Shown here one piece after another: positions 47,663-59,577 of a DNA stretch of 64,000 nt. The DNA comes from Isoetes taiwanensis (lineage: Eukaryota > Streptophyta > Lycopodiopsida > Isoetales > Isoetaceae). The stretch's first letter is position 1. Every line of letters begins with the position of its first letter. The DNA lies in assembly GCA_021234155.1 (NCBI GenBank), contig JAJEKV010000011.1, forward strand, positions 1,426,001 through 1,490,000, written 5' to 3'. A program made the translations under genes and the position numbers. Below the pieces are notes generated by a model. It did no database searches. It worked only from the letters and a program-made list of their open reading frames with translations, and was not told the DNA's origin.

Positions 47663-50600
47663 AGTAATAGTGCTTACTTATGGTTTGATGGTGGTGTTTC
47701 TAAGAAACTAAGCATAGCATCATCTGCTGCTATTCTCAAAGATAAGTCCAGTAAATTAATGGCAAAAGTAGGCAGAATCCATTTGAATTCCACTTCTAAC
47801 ATGGCTGAGTATAAAGCATTGATTGCAGGATTGCAGGAGGCTAAGCACCTTGGTATTACTGACATTATTGTGTTTGGTGACTCCCAACTTGTGTGTAGAC
47901 AGATCCTAGGAGATTATCAGACCAAGAACAAGGATATGCTCATACTTAGAGATCAAGCTTTAGAAGAATTATCAGGATTTTCAACTTGGGAGCTGCATCA
48001 TATAACCAGAGAGTTCAATGAGGAGGCAGATGCCTTATGCAAGAGTGTCTTGCTTGAACATCTAGCAGAAGGTGCTATTAAAGAAGAAGAGCTTGAAGAA
48101 GAGGAACTCAAACAACTTCATCCTATTCTGGTAATCAATGCTAGTACTGAAAAACAAGTAAGAGAAATCCAAATAGAGAAAAATGGTCAGAATAGAGTCT
48201 TGTATGTTGGAGATATGTTTAGAGAAGAAGATGAATGCACATTAACTAAATTTTTTAATGAATGGAAGGATGTGTTTGCTTGGGACTATGATGAATTAGT
48301 TGGTGTTGATAAGAACATTTGTGAGTTTGAGATAAAGGTTAAGGAGGGTATCAAACCTGTGATGCAAAAACTCAGAAGAATCAATGTATCCTTGCTTGAC
48401 TTAATCAGAGAAGAATTACTTAGAATGAAAGATGCAGGTGTGATCACTGAAATATCAAATCCAGAATGGTTGTCATGCATTGTGCCTGTTGAAAAAAAAA
48501 ACAAAACTATTAGAATCTGCATTGACTATAGGGATCTGAATAAAGCCACTGTTAAAGATTGCTATCCTTTGCCTTTTTTGGAAGAAGTTTTACATGCAGT
48601 TGCAGGGAAGGAGATCTACTCTTTCTTAGATGGATTCTCAGGGTTTAATCAGATCTCTGTCAAGCTAGAAGACCAGCCAAAGACAACTTTCATTACACCA
48701 TGGGGAACTTTTGCCATGAAAAGAATGCCTTTTGGTTTGATGAATGCTCCAGCAACTTTTTAAAGAACAATGGACGCTATCTTCAAGGACATGCCTTCAA
48801 CTGCATTCAGGGTTTTTCTTGATGATCTTTGCTTGGGATCAGCCTTAAAGGATCATTTTAATTATCTAACTAAAATATGTGTTATGTGCAGAAAAGGGGG
48901 TGTAAGTTTAAATCCCAAAAAATGCGTGTTTCTCTGCTCTAAGGGAGGATTGCTAGGCCATGAAGTATCTTCCAAAGGGATTCAAGTAGCTGAAAGTAAG
49001 GTGGATGCTCTAAAAAAACTAGCACCACCTAAAACTGTTAGGGAAGTAAAAAGTTTTTTGGGGATGGTAAGTTTTCTGAGGATGTATGTTCCACATTTCT
49101 CTAATACTGTGGCTCCTATATCTGATCTCACCAAGGTTGGCAAGTATACCAAACATGAGAGCAAGTTAATTATGGTTGAATGGACTCAGACATGCCAGCT
49201 TGCTTTTGATAATATTATACAAGCCATCTCCAATTCTGCATTACTTAAACCTCCTGATACATCCAAACCCTTTGAGGCTTATATCAGTATAACCAAAAGG
49301 GCTGTAGGATTAGTTCTGCTGCAAGAAGAAGAGGTGGTAACTTTTGCCAGCAAAATTTGGTCTAACACTGAAATGAGATATCCAAGACTAGAAAAAAGTG
49401 CAGCAGCCCTTATGTTCTTGATTGATAGACAGGGACATCTCATTCAAAAAAGCCATACTCAAGTGTACATGAAACAAAATCCTTTATCCTTGATGTTCTC
49501 AAAAAAGCAGCCTAAGGCTAAGATATGTAGATGGGCTTGCAAAATTCCAGCTTATGATATTGTTGTCAAAGTGATCACTTTAGTTAATGATCCTAGTTCA
49601 TACTTGACTAATATCTTGTTCGAACAGGAAGATGAAGAAGGTTTGGCTAATGATGTTCAAGAGGATGCAGATGTAGATGTAAATCTTGTGCAGGAGGAAG
49701 ATTGGCAAGAAGAGATAAGAAGGTTTCTGGAGCTGAATGAAATACCAGAAGGGTTCAATTCTAGCCAAAAAAGAAGGTTCAAAGAAAAATGCAACAAATA
49801 TAGACTAATTGGAAATGTGTTATGCAGGTATGACAAGGAAGGCATCATTCTAAGGTGTGTTGACAAAGAAGAAGCTAGATTAGTGGTGGAAGCATGCCAT
49901 GAAGGGGTATGTGGTGGACACTTTGCAGCAGATACCACAGCAAAGAAGATTTTGAGGTCTGGTTATTATTGGCCAACTCTTTTCAAGGACTGTTATGAGA
50001 CAATCAAGCACTGTCATAAATGTCAGGTTTTTGGCAGAAGGATTCTTCAGCCAGCTGCATTAACTGCCATAACTTCCCCAGGACCCTTCCAGACTTGGGG
50101 GCTTGATTTTATAGGACCTGTAGATCCTCCTTCTTCTGCACAACATCAGTACATCCTTGTGGCCACTGATTACTTTACAAAATGGGCTGAAGCTGTTCCC
50201 CTGAGACAAGCCAATGCATATACTACTGCCAGATTTATCCATGAGAATATATGTGCCAGGTTTGGCATACCTTTCAAACTCATATCTGATAGGGGTAGTC
50301 AGTTTTTAAACGATGTCATAGCCACATTGCTAGCAACTCTCAAAGTGAGACACTCCAAGAGCTCGTCTTATTATCCTCAAGGTAATGGCCAAGCAGAATC
50401 TACAAACAAAGTGCTCAAGACTATTCTCAAGAAGACTATTAATGTTTCAAAAAAAGATTGGCACATGAAGTTACATGATGCCTTATGGGCTTATAGAGTT
50501 ACCACCAAAATCTCAACCAAGCATACACCTTTTAGCCTGGTTTATGGAGTAGAATCTATTGTCCCAATAGAATTAGAACTTCCCTCCCTGAGAATGGCCT

Positions 50601-50980
50601 TGAAACTAAATTTGGAAATGAAGGAAGCACTCAAAGAAAGATGTATACGACTTATGCAGTTGGAAGAGCACAGACATGAAGCTGAGAATGCAATATTATT
50701 AAAAAAAGCCAAAGATCTGGCAGCATTCAAGGCTGCACATAAATTACAAGGTACATTGAGAGATGGAGAATTGGTTTTAAAATGGAATAAAGCAAAGGAG
50801 GATTGTGCCAGCAAATTTGAAGAGCTGTGGGAAGGTCCTTTTGAGGTTGCAGGAACAGCAGGCCAGGATTCTTACTGGCTAAGGTCCATATCAGAAGGGA
50901 GGGTCTTACCAAATCCTATCAATATTCTGCATTTGAAGAGGTACTGGCAACAACATGTTGCCCTTAGTTTGTTTGAATAA
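47663..50980 (+). pseudogene. Pol of element C: aRNH-RT-RNH-IN
   Basis: A single frame is broken only by TAA at 48761-48763. Order: an archaeal/plant-type RNase H (WFDGG, NMAEYKALIAGLQEA, FGDSQLV, EFNEEADAL; about 47663-48060); RT (RICIDYRDLN, MPFGLMNAPATF, active site FLDDL, where the usual Tyr is Phe); gypsy RNase H (about 49250-49500, weakly conserved catalytic residues); and integrase with an HHCC finger (CHEGVCGGHF, HCHKCQ), D-D-E residues in GLDFIGP, SDRGSQF and GQAESTNK, and a C-terminal ELWEGPFEV motif. The TAA falls right after NAPATF, where gypsy RTs usually have Gln, consistent with a C-to-T change of CAA. The extra RNase H marks the Tat lineage. Confidence 0.9.
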
Positions 50981-51765
50981 GAATTAATAGCTATATTTAG
51001 AGTATGAGTTATTAGAGTAGAAACAGAGTCATGAAATATTTCAAAAGACAAAAAAATAAGTTGCATTTCATTAGATAAAAATTGTCCTGAAGATTAGTAA
51101 GTTAGAGCTTGAATTATTTATAAGTCTTAAAAAAAAAAAAAAAAAGAATGTGTGAAGTATGTCATGAGAAGTTAAATTTTCAAGTTAGATAAGTAAGTTG
51201 TAGGATTGCACCTTGTTGTCATAACCTTTTGCAGAGATAACTATTCCATGAGCTAGACGATTCTTGAAGAACAGGTATGTGGTGCTAATGATTAATTAAG
51301 TTTCCATGCAGGAACATCCTACTGGCCATACATCATTCATTTCATCTTTTCACTCTCCATTATCTTCACCTCACATATGTGTGCTGCTATCATCCTCACC
51401 ATCCAGCAAGCACACTCAGCTAACATGTTTGTTATATACTGTATGCAGGTGCAGGTTCATCCTTGACTTATTCGCTCCATCTGCTCATTCATTCACTTCA
51501 ACTCACATATGTGTGCTGCCATCATCTTTACCACCCAGCAGACACACTCAGCTAACATGCTTTTACATACTGTATGCAGGTTCACCCTCAATATCATTCA
51601 TCATCATCTGCTCCATGTCTGGCCTGATCTCCATGAAGAACTCTGTTTCTCAAACATATGCACCACATCCACATTGCCATTCATTTTTTCCATCATGGCA
51701 ATCTTCTGCACTTTGAAGTCATCAGGGGTCTGGCAAACCAGTCTCCCTCTTTTTTTTTAGCATGA
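50981..51765 (+). repeat. 3' region of element C with tandem repeats
   Basis: After pol come a poly(A)-like run (about 51129-51145) and two diverged ~125-bp units (about 51360-51470 and 51490-51600) sharing tcacatatgtgtgctgc, catccagca and cacactcagctaacatg. Tandem repeats downstream of integrase are a known trait of Tat/Ogre elements. The last bases before the LTR are pyrimidine-rich (tctccctctttttttttag), the opposite of a normal polypurine tract. Confidence 0.75.
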
Positions 51766-54235
51766 TGCTGCCACTCATGGCAGCATAGAAGAGCCCTAGA
51801 CATATCTGACATTTGGCTCATTGAATGCATGAGGAAATATGAAGACCACTGGCTTTCAAAAGCACTTGAAGACTCAGTCAAACAGCAAAAGGAACAAATG
51901 TTTAGAAGAACCAAAGAAGGACATTCACTTGGTTATCTCAAAATTGGAGGATGGACAAGGTTTTTGATTATCATCCAAGGTACTAGAGATCACTCCTACA
52001 AGATTTGAAGTCACTTGTTGAAGAATTGCGAGACATGAGCATGGTATGAAGTCTATTTCATGATTTGAGCATTTGAAGTTTGGATTCTTGATGTTGTAAG
52101 AGTTTTGCCTAGCCAATTTCCCATTTTAATTGCCATTTGACTCATATTCCACCTTCTTATTTCTTGTCATCTCTACACTTCATACTATCATTTCCCATAC
52201 ATCTATATTTCATCATACCATACCTTGGGATTGTTCAATTCACTTTTCCCTAGTCAAAATGACCCACACACTCATGACCCATCCATACATTCATAGGTTT
52301 ACCAAAAGAAACTAAAAAATGTTGAGGCATTACCCTACTTTCTCTCACTCCAAAAAAAAACCTAAGGTTAAAATGATCACTAGGTTGAGGAAAGGTTGTC
52401 ACCTATGTCTAGTTGGCAAAGGGAATTTTTTATGCCCGCATCATCACTCACAAGTCCACATCACCCTTCATTACACACGTGTCAATCCACATCATTTTCA
52501 TTCCATATCCACCTCATAAAAACATTTTGACTAGGGAAAAGTTTTTGTCATCCAATGGTACCACATCAGTAGTACATTTGCCACCTCACCAAAATTTATG
52601 TCCAAATACCCCTTCACTCTTTTGACAAAAAATCAAAGTGCTCCAAATCATCTTTTGACAAAACCACCTGGTAGCCCTTGTGAAAATATGCCACCTGGCA
52701 CAAAAAAAATTTTCAAATTGAGTTTATTTGGACCTCCTTAAGCTACTTCTTGGGAAACGTGCCTTCTTTGGAAAAATGGCAAAACCTACCTACATCTACC
52801 CCCCCATCTATCTACCCTCTCATTTTCCGCCAAGTGGCGTCCCCCCTGGCGTGCCAGGTCGAATCACGAGCCGACGCTGGCGTGGGAGGAGACCACGCAA
52901 TCAGTTAAAACGGCTTCAGAAGTCTATTTATATCCTTGTTTAACTTTTTGCTCTTGGCCTGTGGGATATATCTGCTGAAGGAAGCCAAGAACCCTTAATT
53001 TTTGCCAACCAAGAAACGGAATTTTTGGCCGTATCCGACCACAAATTCTCATCATTACCTTCCGAATCCACCTCTGCAACATCAAGAAAACCAAATCGAA
53101 GCTAAAAGACAAAGGATCTGGCCGTAGATTCAAGAATTTCAACAGAACAGGGCCTTTTTAAAGAGGGCAAATCTCTATGCGGAATTAGGGGCTTTTACGC
53201 TAAATTGAAGATTGCTGGTGTGAAGTACATGCAAAAGTGATCTCCTGCTGCGGATTCGACCCTCCTTGCTGTTCAAATTGATCGTTGATCAGTAAAGCTG
53301 ACCATAAACCTGTCCGTTTTTCGGAAATATGCTTTGCTCATTAACTGTGGGCATCGAAAATGATGTGATTCCTCAAATTTGATATATCAAGTGAATGAAA
53401 ATCCAATTTGGTAATATCTTTCCTTTTGAAATTTTTGAAATTCCAAAAAATAGCTCTGAAATAGCTTCTATATTGCATAAAGACTAAAGAAAATTCAAAA
53501 AATAGATTATTTCGTTTCTTTCAACTAGTATGCATATCAATCAACACTGTTCTATGGTTAATAAAGAAAAAAACTCTGCTCACCATAATGCCATTCCGTA
53601 TCTCATCACCTTAACTGCACCATTGCATACTCTATAGTTGAACTCCTGAAGCTCTAGTGGTTTTAATAGCAAGGGTTGATTTAAGATATCTCTACTGTTC
53701 CTTTTACATAGTTTTCCTACTTAAATATCGATAAAATTTGAAAAAAGCATTCTCTGTGGCAAAAGACATAGTCTGTCAGTTCATAAAATCCCATAGTTCC
53801 AAAATATCTTTATCTCTAGACTGTATTAGTGTTTGCACGTGACCCTTTAGACCCTTTAACACCTCCCCAGGTGGTTTCATTCAAAAAAGATATTCCTAAA
53901 GAATTCTGCAAAAAGGAGCTCTCTGCCGAGGGCATTGACCAAAATTTGACCTAGTCAGTTGTGTGATTTTAAAGTGCCAAATGATATCTGACTTCAGAAT
54001 ATATTTTGCACATATATCACATCAATTGTCTAGTATACTATTGCATTGATTTCAGAAGAAAATTCAATTTATATTGCTCAGTTAGCACTGTGCATTTTCT
54101 TCCAATTTGGGAAACTGGTTCTAACAGATTCCTTGAAGGTTGTTTCTGCAAATTTTGAGCATAGAGTGGTTGCCTAAAGCAACCTGGAGGTCCTATACCA
54201 TTCCAGTTGAGGGATTGCCAGGAATACCCTCAACA
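51766..54235 (+). repeat. 3' LTR of element C
   Basis: 2470 bp, the same ends as the 5' copy, followed directly by the target duplication AGTTG at 54236-54240. Confidence 0.95.
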
Positions 54236-54240
54236 AGTTG

Positions 54241-54340
54241 TTCTTTGCTATTAAAGATTACCTTCCTTTGTAAGATATTTGAAGGTTTCTCTTTCTTAAT
54301 CCGTCCTTGCACTCTTGTAAGGACTAGCCCATATGTGCTT
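54241..54340 (-). mobile_element. Gypsy element B, middle piece
   Basis: The minus strand encodes GLVLTRVQGRIKKEKPS and FNSKEQLCVPKV across the element C junction, the stretch between RNase H and integrase in gypsy elements. It is bounded by element C on the left and element D on the right. Confidence 0.8.
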
Positions 54341-54895
54341 TGTTAGGGATTTTCCACCCTTTGAATGCATTAGCACTATGGCTATTAAATTTGAAGACAC
54401 TATCATTATTGACATGGGTCCACATCATCAAATGTTATTCATATTCCTATTGGTCCATGTCAGTGATCCTCCCACATCATTGCCATGTCATCGATCCATG
54501 GGAAAAGGCACAAAGAAGAAACACAAAAACTACCCTTGGTCCATGTCATGTGCCACATCACTGCCATGTCATTGCCACCTAGGCCATTCTTGTTTATAAA
54601 TAGGCATTTTACATGACTAAAGAGGGATCATGTATGGAGTGAGAGAGAGATCATTAGTGAAGAGCATGATCATGTGGATGTTCTTGTTGTATCTTGTCAA
54701 TTTCAATAAAGAAGTGCAGTTTGAGTAAACTTTTGTGATGTTCTTGTAATGTAAGTGTGGATGTAAGTGTGCTTTTGATTATCTTAATTCTGAGTGAGAG
54801 GCAGAGTTAAGTGCTTAGTTTGTGTGCTGATGAAGGCCTTCGGGCCAAGTCCAAGGTCTTGAATTATGTCTTGAAAGGGAGATTTTCCCTTAACA
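54341..54895 (+). repeat. 5' LTR of element D
   Basis: 555 bp. TATA box tataaata at 54595-54602; aataaa at 54705-54710, a likely polyadenylation signal. Upstream ccatgtcat words repeat several times (about 54455-54570). Confidence 0.95.
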
Positions 54896-56202
54896 TTTTG
54901 GTTCCGTTGCCGGGACCTTGGATGTTTCAGCATAAAGTGCAATGCGCACTGCAGGGACAATTAAATTTAGCACCACGCAGAGAAATTATATTTAAGCTTT
55001 ATTCAAAGCCTGTATTGTTTTAAGAAGCCTGAATAAGAGACAATAACATGAGAGATTTGAAGAAAGTTTAAATCATAATCTTATGGACAGGAAAAAAGAA
55101 CTACAAGATTTGAAACGTTCAAAGCATATTCATATGCACAGGTTAAAAATAACTAACAGATTGCACAAAAGATCTCAGATCTGCAAAATAAAATTCTGGT
55201 TTTCAATTCATGGAAAAAAATTATTACCAAGTATTACAATGAACTAGCCATCCAGCATTGCTGCTAAGTCTCGTATTATAAGAAATAAAAACGAACAGAT
55301 GAAAGAAGCAATTTAAATAAATAAATACTCAACCTTGAAACCTGTGATGCCTTTCGAAACCATTGAGAAATTCTAGAAAAGTTTAGAGCACATTCTTGTG
55401 CACAGGTTCAATAAAAGAATGCAAAAACATATCTTGAATCTGTTTGCATTCTGGCGTTGATTGGTACATTTTCGAGAAAAACATAATACAATGAAACAAG
55501 GTTCTTCCAGAGGCCATCACTTGTTAGTCTCGTGCTAAAGATGGAAGGCAAACAGAAGATAGAAAATAAAAGATATGGGAAAACAATTACCCGTCCACTG
55601 GTGATAGATTATCAAAGAGCTCAGTAACAAAGACGGATATTCCGCTCTTCAACAAAATGCTAGAAAGTACAGATCTCATATTCAAGAAACAATCCGCATA
55701 TGAAAAAAAAAGAAAAGAATACTTCCCGTGTAGATGCAATACTGTTTTAACAAAGAATCAAGATAAAATCTCAAGGCAAATCTTCTGAAACTCGAAAATA
55801 TCATGTCAGTTCTAAAATCGAATGATCGTAGGGTTTGCAAAATACTATGTTTCTCTGCCATGGTCGTTCCTGAAGCTGCTAGTGCCGCAGAGCAAGAGCA
55901 TCATAAAAAATCGTTAGGTTAACTGAAGAGAGGCTAAGGAAAGCACAAGCGGTTGCCAATTCCGGAAGAACAAGGTTCCGTCGTAGCCTCAAACCTAATA
56001 AATTTGTTAGGGTTTGAAAAGATATTAAAGTATTATTTCTCATAAAAATATATGACAGAAAAAAAACTTACGACATTTAGCTAGCAGGGTTGGTAAAATT
56101 GCTGTCGAATAACCTTGAGTGTTAGGGTTCAAAACCCAAGCATTACAAATAATTTTTTTTTCTCCAAACATTCTAGTTCCAAAAAAAAAGCAAATCGCAT
56201 CT

Positions 56203-57186
56203 ATGGCTTTGGAATATTCCATCTACAATCATGATGACCCTAACAAGGTCAGAGCAAAGACTCATGTAAAGCAATTTGAAGCTCTAAGCAAAATCAATGG
56301 TCATGATGAAGACGCTGTAAGGGTATTGGTCTTTCCAATAACTTTAAGTGGTGTAGCAGCCAACCTGCTATACTCAAATTTTGACTCCATGTCTACATGG
56401 AATGAAATGAAAAGTTATTTTATTTCTATGTTCCAAGAAGGATTGTCTTATAGAGAATGTAGAAAAATATTGGATACCATGAAAATTGAGGAAGGAGAAC
56501 ATCCTCGAGAGTTTGCTTTGAGAATTCAAGATATAGTTGCAGAAATGCAACCCAGACCGCATGAAGAAGATATAATTGAATGGTATATTAATGGATTTCC
56601 ATTTGAAGTATGCCAAAGGTTACAAATAGAAAATCCTCCTACATTAGACCAAGCAGTTCAGAGAGCTGTTGTCGTTAAAAGAGTTCTAGGTGCTAGGAAG
56701 CATGAAGAACTAGAACTAGAGAGCTCTGTGCATAGTAAGGCACAAGAGATGAAAGAAATGGAGGAATATAGACTTGAGGAAAGTTGTGATAAGAAACATA
56801 GTACATGTGACTATGTAAATTCATGTGGAAGTGGCAAATCTATGAGCAATGAGGTTCATTCATACAAAATAGGAAATGTTGAAATGATTCTTGATGATTT
56901 TATGAAAATCCAGGAGCTTCAAAATGGCAATATAAATGAAGTAGAATTCTTCAAAGTGGAAAATGAGGAGATATTTGATTGCTATAATATCAAATATATG
57001 TTTGATCGCCCATTGTATGAAAACAAGAAGGTGAATGATAAAATTGAGGAAGAAAATGTCAATATCGATTCACATGTAGAAATTTGGATTGACAAAGAAA
57101 TTTGCACTCAAGCAATTGAAAGGCACGTTACAGGTGATGAAAATTTGGCAACACATAGTGCTACCTATGATATTATGAATATGTAG
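56203..57186 (+). CDS. Gag-like protein of element D
   Basis: The ATG at 56203 (MALEYSIYNHDDPNKVR) opens an intact frame of 327 codons. A retrotransposon Gag domain covers roughly residues 20-170 (TWNEMKSYFISMFQEGLSY, LDTMKIEEGEHPREFALR, IIEWYINGFP). The C-terminal half is acidic and lacks a zinc knuckle and any enzymatic motif. An upstream in-frame extension (from 56119) is less likely to be used. The protein probably forms or joins a virus-like particle supplied by a partner element. It is the most intact gene in the window. Confidence 0.8.
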   Translation: MALEYSIYNHDDPNKVRAKTHVKQFEALSKINGHDEDAVRVLVFPITLSGVAANLLYSNFDSMSTWNEMKSYFISMFQEGLSYRECRKILDTMKIEEGEHPREFALRIQDIVAEMQPRPHEEDIIEWYINGFPFEVCQRLQIENPPTLDQAVQRAVVVKRVLGARKHEELELESSVHSKAQEMKEMEEYRLEESCDKKHSTCDYVNSCGSGKSMSNEVHSYKIGNVEMILDDFMKIQELQNGNINEVEFFKVENEEIFDCYNIKYMFDRPLYENKKVNDKIEEENVNIDSHVEIWIDKEICTQAIERHVTGDENLATHSATYDIMNM

Positions 57187-57332
57187 CATAATAACAGGGG
57201 GTTTTCTTTGTGTTTTTGTACGCTTTTCACTAAGGTTTTCCTATGATTTCGTGATGTATTCAAATGGATGTACTAATGCGTACATCTAGAGTGCACCATT
57301 TCTGAGCCATTGATTTTAACATTTTTTTTCCC

Positions 57333-57547
57333 AATGGTCAACAACCAATGGCTCACAACAAAAGCCCTTTTTTTGTGTGTGTGGTGCATAATGGTCAACA
57401 ACCAATGGCTCACAACAAAAGCCCTTTTTTGTGCGTGTGGTGCATAATGGTCAACAACCAATGGCTCACAACAAAAGACCTTTTTTTGTGCGTGTGGTGC
57501 ATAATGGTCAACAACCAATGGCTCACAACAAAAGCCCTCTTTTTGTG
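57333..57547. repeat. Tandem repeat, 56-58 bp unit, 4 copies
   Basis: Units start near 57333, 57390, 57446 and 57504, each reading aatggtcaacaaccaatggc, then tcacaacaaaagccc-ttttttgtg and tgtggtgcat. They lie in the non-coding internal part of element D. Copies are nearly identical, so the array is recent. Confidence 0.92.
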
Positions 57548-58590
57548 GGCTTGAAGGGCGCATGTAGTGCAGTTTCCCCGCCGGCAACACATTTCTTATC
57601 ATAACTTTTGATCCAGAGCTCTGTTTGAGATGATTTTTATTGCGTTGGAAAGCTCTTTCCGAGATCTTTTTGAAGATGTATGATATGTATATGTTTGGTT
57701 AAGTTATCTATGTTAAAACAGCAATTTCTCGGCCGGGTTTGGTAGGCTTTCACATCCTACCAGCTGATTAATATAGGATTGCGCTATTGGATATTGTTTT
57801 ATGGCTCATTCCGAATGAAGCTTGCAAAAAATTACCATGCATTTTTAGAATTTGAGGCAGTTATTAAGCAAATTCCAAGGCTTCTAGATCCTTGTGCTAA
57901 CAAGCAGAAAAGTTTCCCACTTTAGTTTCTCACCACAAGAATCCATGGAGGCCAAAGACTGCTGTTAAATTCCAGTTGAAAAATGTTTGTGTATGGGTGT
58001 TGCAAACTTTATGACTTTCAGAATAATGGGATCAATCCGCTCTATCTTTCTGGTAACTTTTACTTATGTTCTATTTGTTTTATCGTGATGAAATTCAAAA
58101 GCTACAGGTGATGAAAGCCTCAAATGAATTCTAGTTTTTTTCTAGTTTGAATTCTAAAATTTTTGTCACACCCGGTGGGGGAGGGGACATCCCTAAGGCC
58201 TCGAAGAGGCCAAAAATTTTTTTTTGCAACACAAACCATTAACATTCAACATATAAAAATTAAATCCCCCAACACATAACAACCATTGACATTAACAACC
58301 AACACATAACTACCATTGACATTAATTAACACAACCATTGGGTCCAACATATTTAAATTAAAATCTCCCTTAAACCCCCTTTGGTTTGGGTGCATATTCA
58401 CACGGGGGGTGACGTAGGGCAGCGAGAGCCCTCATAATTGTATTTTGCACGTACAAAATCAACATCATATAGTATTCCGCTTGAAATCTTATAGTATTTT
58501 GCGAATCATGTTATACAGTATAGCAAATTTTGTACTTGCATACCCCACAAACGAGGAACTTTACATACGGTGTAGATTAAGGAATAAGGG
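57548..58590. other. Element D internal, non-coding
   Basis: No open frame of note. A G-rich patch (cccggtgggggaggggac, about 58172) and repeated aacacataacaaccattgacatt words (58260-58330) are the only structure I see. Confidence 0.5.
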
Positions 58591-58980
58591 GTGAATATGC
58601 CTATCCTTAAAGAATTCCAAAGAGAAAATCTTATGGACAAATGGGGAAGCGTGCCCATCATCAATAGATTATTTTGTGAAAAAGTGGTCTCCAAAGTTAA
58701 TGCCGCTACAGGACCTCATATTAAAGAACTCCAAATCATAAAGAATGCAAACAAGTATGGCATGAAGAATGCTAAAGATATGATTTATCTTGAGCAATCC
58801 AAGTTCAAGGCAAATCCATTCATATGGACAAATTGTTATGAACAGGGCCATATAGACCAACAAGGAAACTTTATAGATGATTTCTTGACAAAGAAAAATA
58901 TGCTTATTAATTATGGCACCTTGCTTCAACAAGAACCAAAATCCAAAGTAAAAATCAAACATTCCATTGGGAAGAGTGAT
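58591..58980 (+). CDS. Second open frame of element D, unknown
   Basis: The frame starts MNMPILKEFQRENLMDKW, continues through KYGMKNAKDMIYLEQSKF and runs into the 3' LTR. It is not similar to any enzyme I know. It may be a remnant of pol-adjacent sequence or a small accessory frame. Low confidence that it is translated. Confidence 0.3.
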
Positions 58981-59017
58981 GAGAACCTAGGTTCTCATCA
59001 AAAGTTTGGGGGGAATA

Positions 59018-59572
59018 TGTTAGGGATTTTCCACCCTTTGAATGCATTAGCACTATGGCTATTAAATTTGAAGACACTATCATTATTGGCATGGGTCCAC
59101 ATCATCAAATGTTATTCATATTCCTATTGGTCCATGTCAGTGATCCTCCCACATCATTGCCATGTCATCGATCCATGGGAAAAGGCACAAAGAAGAAACA
59201 CAAAAACTACCCTTGGTCCATGTCATGTGCCACATCACTGCCATGTCATTGCCACCTAGGCCATTCTTGTTTATAAATAGGCATTTTACATGACTAAAGA
59301 GGGATCATGTATGGAGTGAGAGAGAGATCATTAGTGAAGAGCATGATCATGTGGATGTTCTTGTTGTATCTTGTCAATTTCAATAAAGAAGTGCAGTTTG
59401 AGTAAACTTTTGTGATGTTCTTGTAATGTAAGTGTGGATGTAAGTGTGCTTTTGATTATCTTAATTCTGAGTGAGAGGCAGAGTTAAGTGCTTAGTTTGT
59501 GTGCTGATGAAGGCCTTCGGGCCAAGTCCAAGGTCTTGAATTATGTCTTGAAAGGGAGATTTTCCCTTAACA
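59018..59572 (+). repeat. 3' LTR of element D
   Basis: 555 bp, same ends and TATA box (59272-59279) as the 5' copy, followed by the target duplication TGCTT. Confidence 0.95.
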
Positions 59573-59577
59573 TGCTT

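Larger units (their letters stand above)
43062..54235 (+). mobile_element. Complete Tat-like LTR retrotransposon (element C)
   Basis: The 11,174-bp element has long LTRs (about 2.48 kb each), TGCTG...CAACA ends and a perfect 5-bp target duplication AGTTG (43057-43061 and 54236-54240). It is inserted in the minus-strand element B, whose coding frame joins across the insertion. Domain order: gag with zinc knuckles, protease, an extra RNase H, RT, RNase H, integrase. It has no chromodomain. Gag is frame-shifted and pol has one nonsense codon, so this copy is not autonomous, but the LTRs are still very similar, suggesting a fairly recent insertion. Confidence 0.95.
54341..59572 (+). mobile_element. 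Gag-only non-autonomous LTR retrotransposon (element D)
   Basis: 5,232 bp with 555-bp LTRs, TGTTAGGG...CTTAACA ends and a perfect 5-bp target duplication TGCTT (54336-54340 and 59573-59577). The two LTRs look nearly identical (one substitution seen, near 54409 versus 59086), so insertion was recent. A primer-binding-site-like ggttccgttgccggga follows the 5' LTR, and a purine tract aagtttggggggaata precedes the 3' LTR. The only long frame is gag-like. I find no protease, RT, RNase H or integrase, so it would depend on another element for mobility. Confidence 0.95.

Noticed and set aside
51306-51716. Open frame of 136 codons in element C 3' region
   Set aside because: It runs through tandem repeats and has no domain; the frame is better explained by repeat periodicity.
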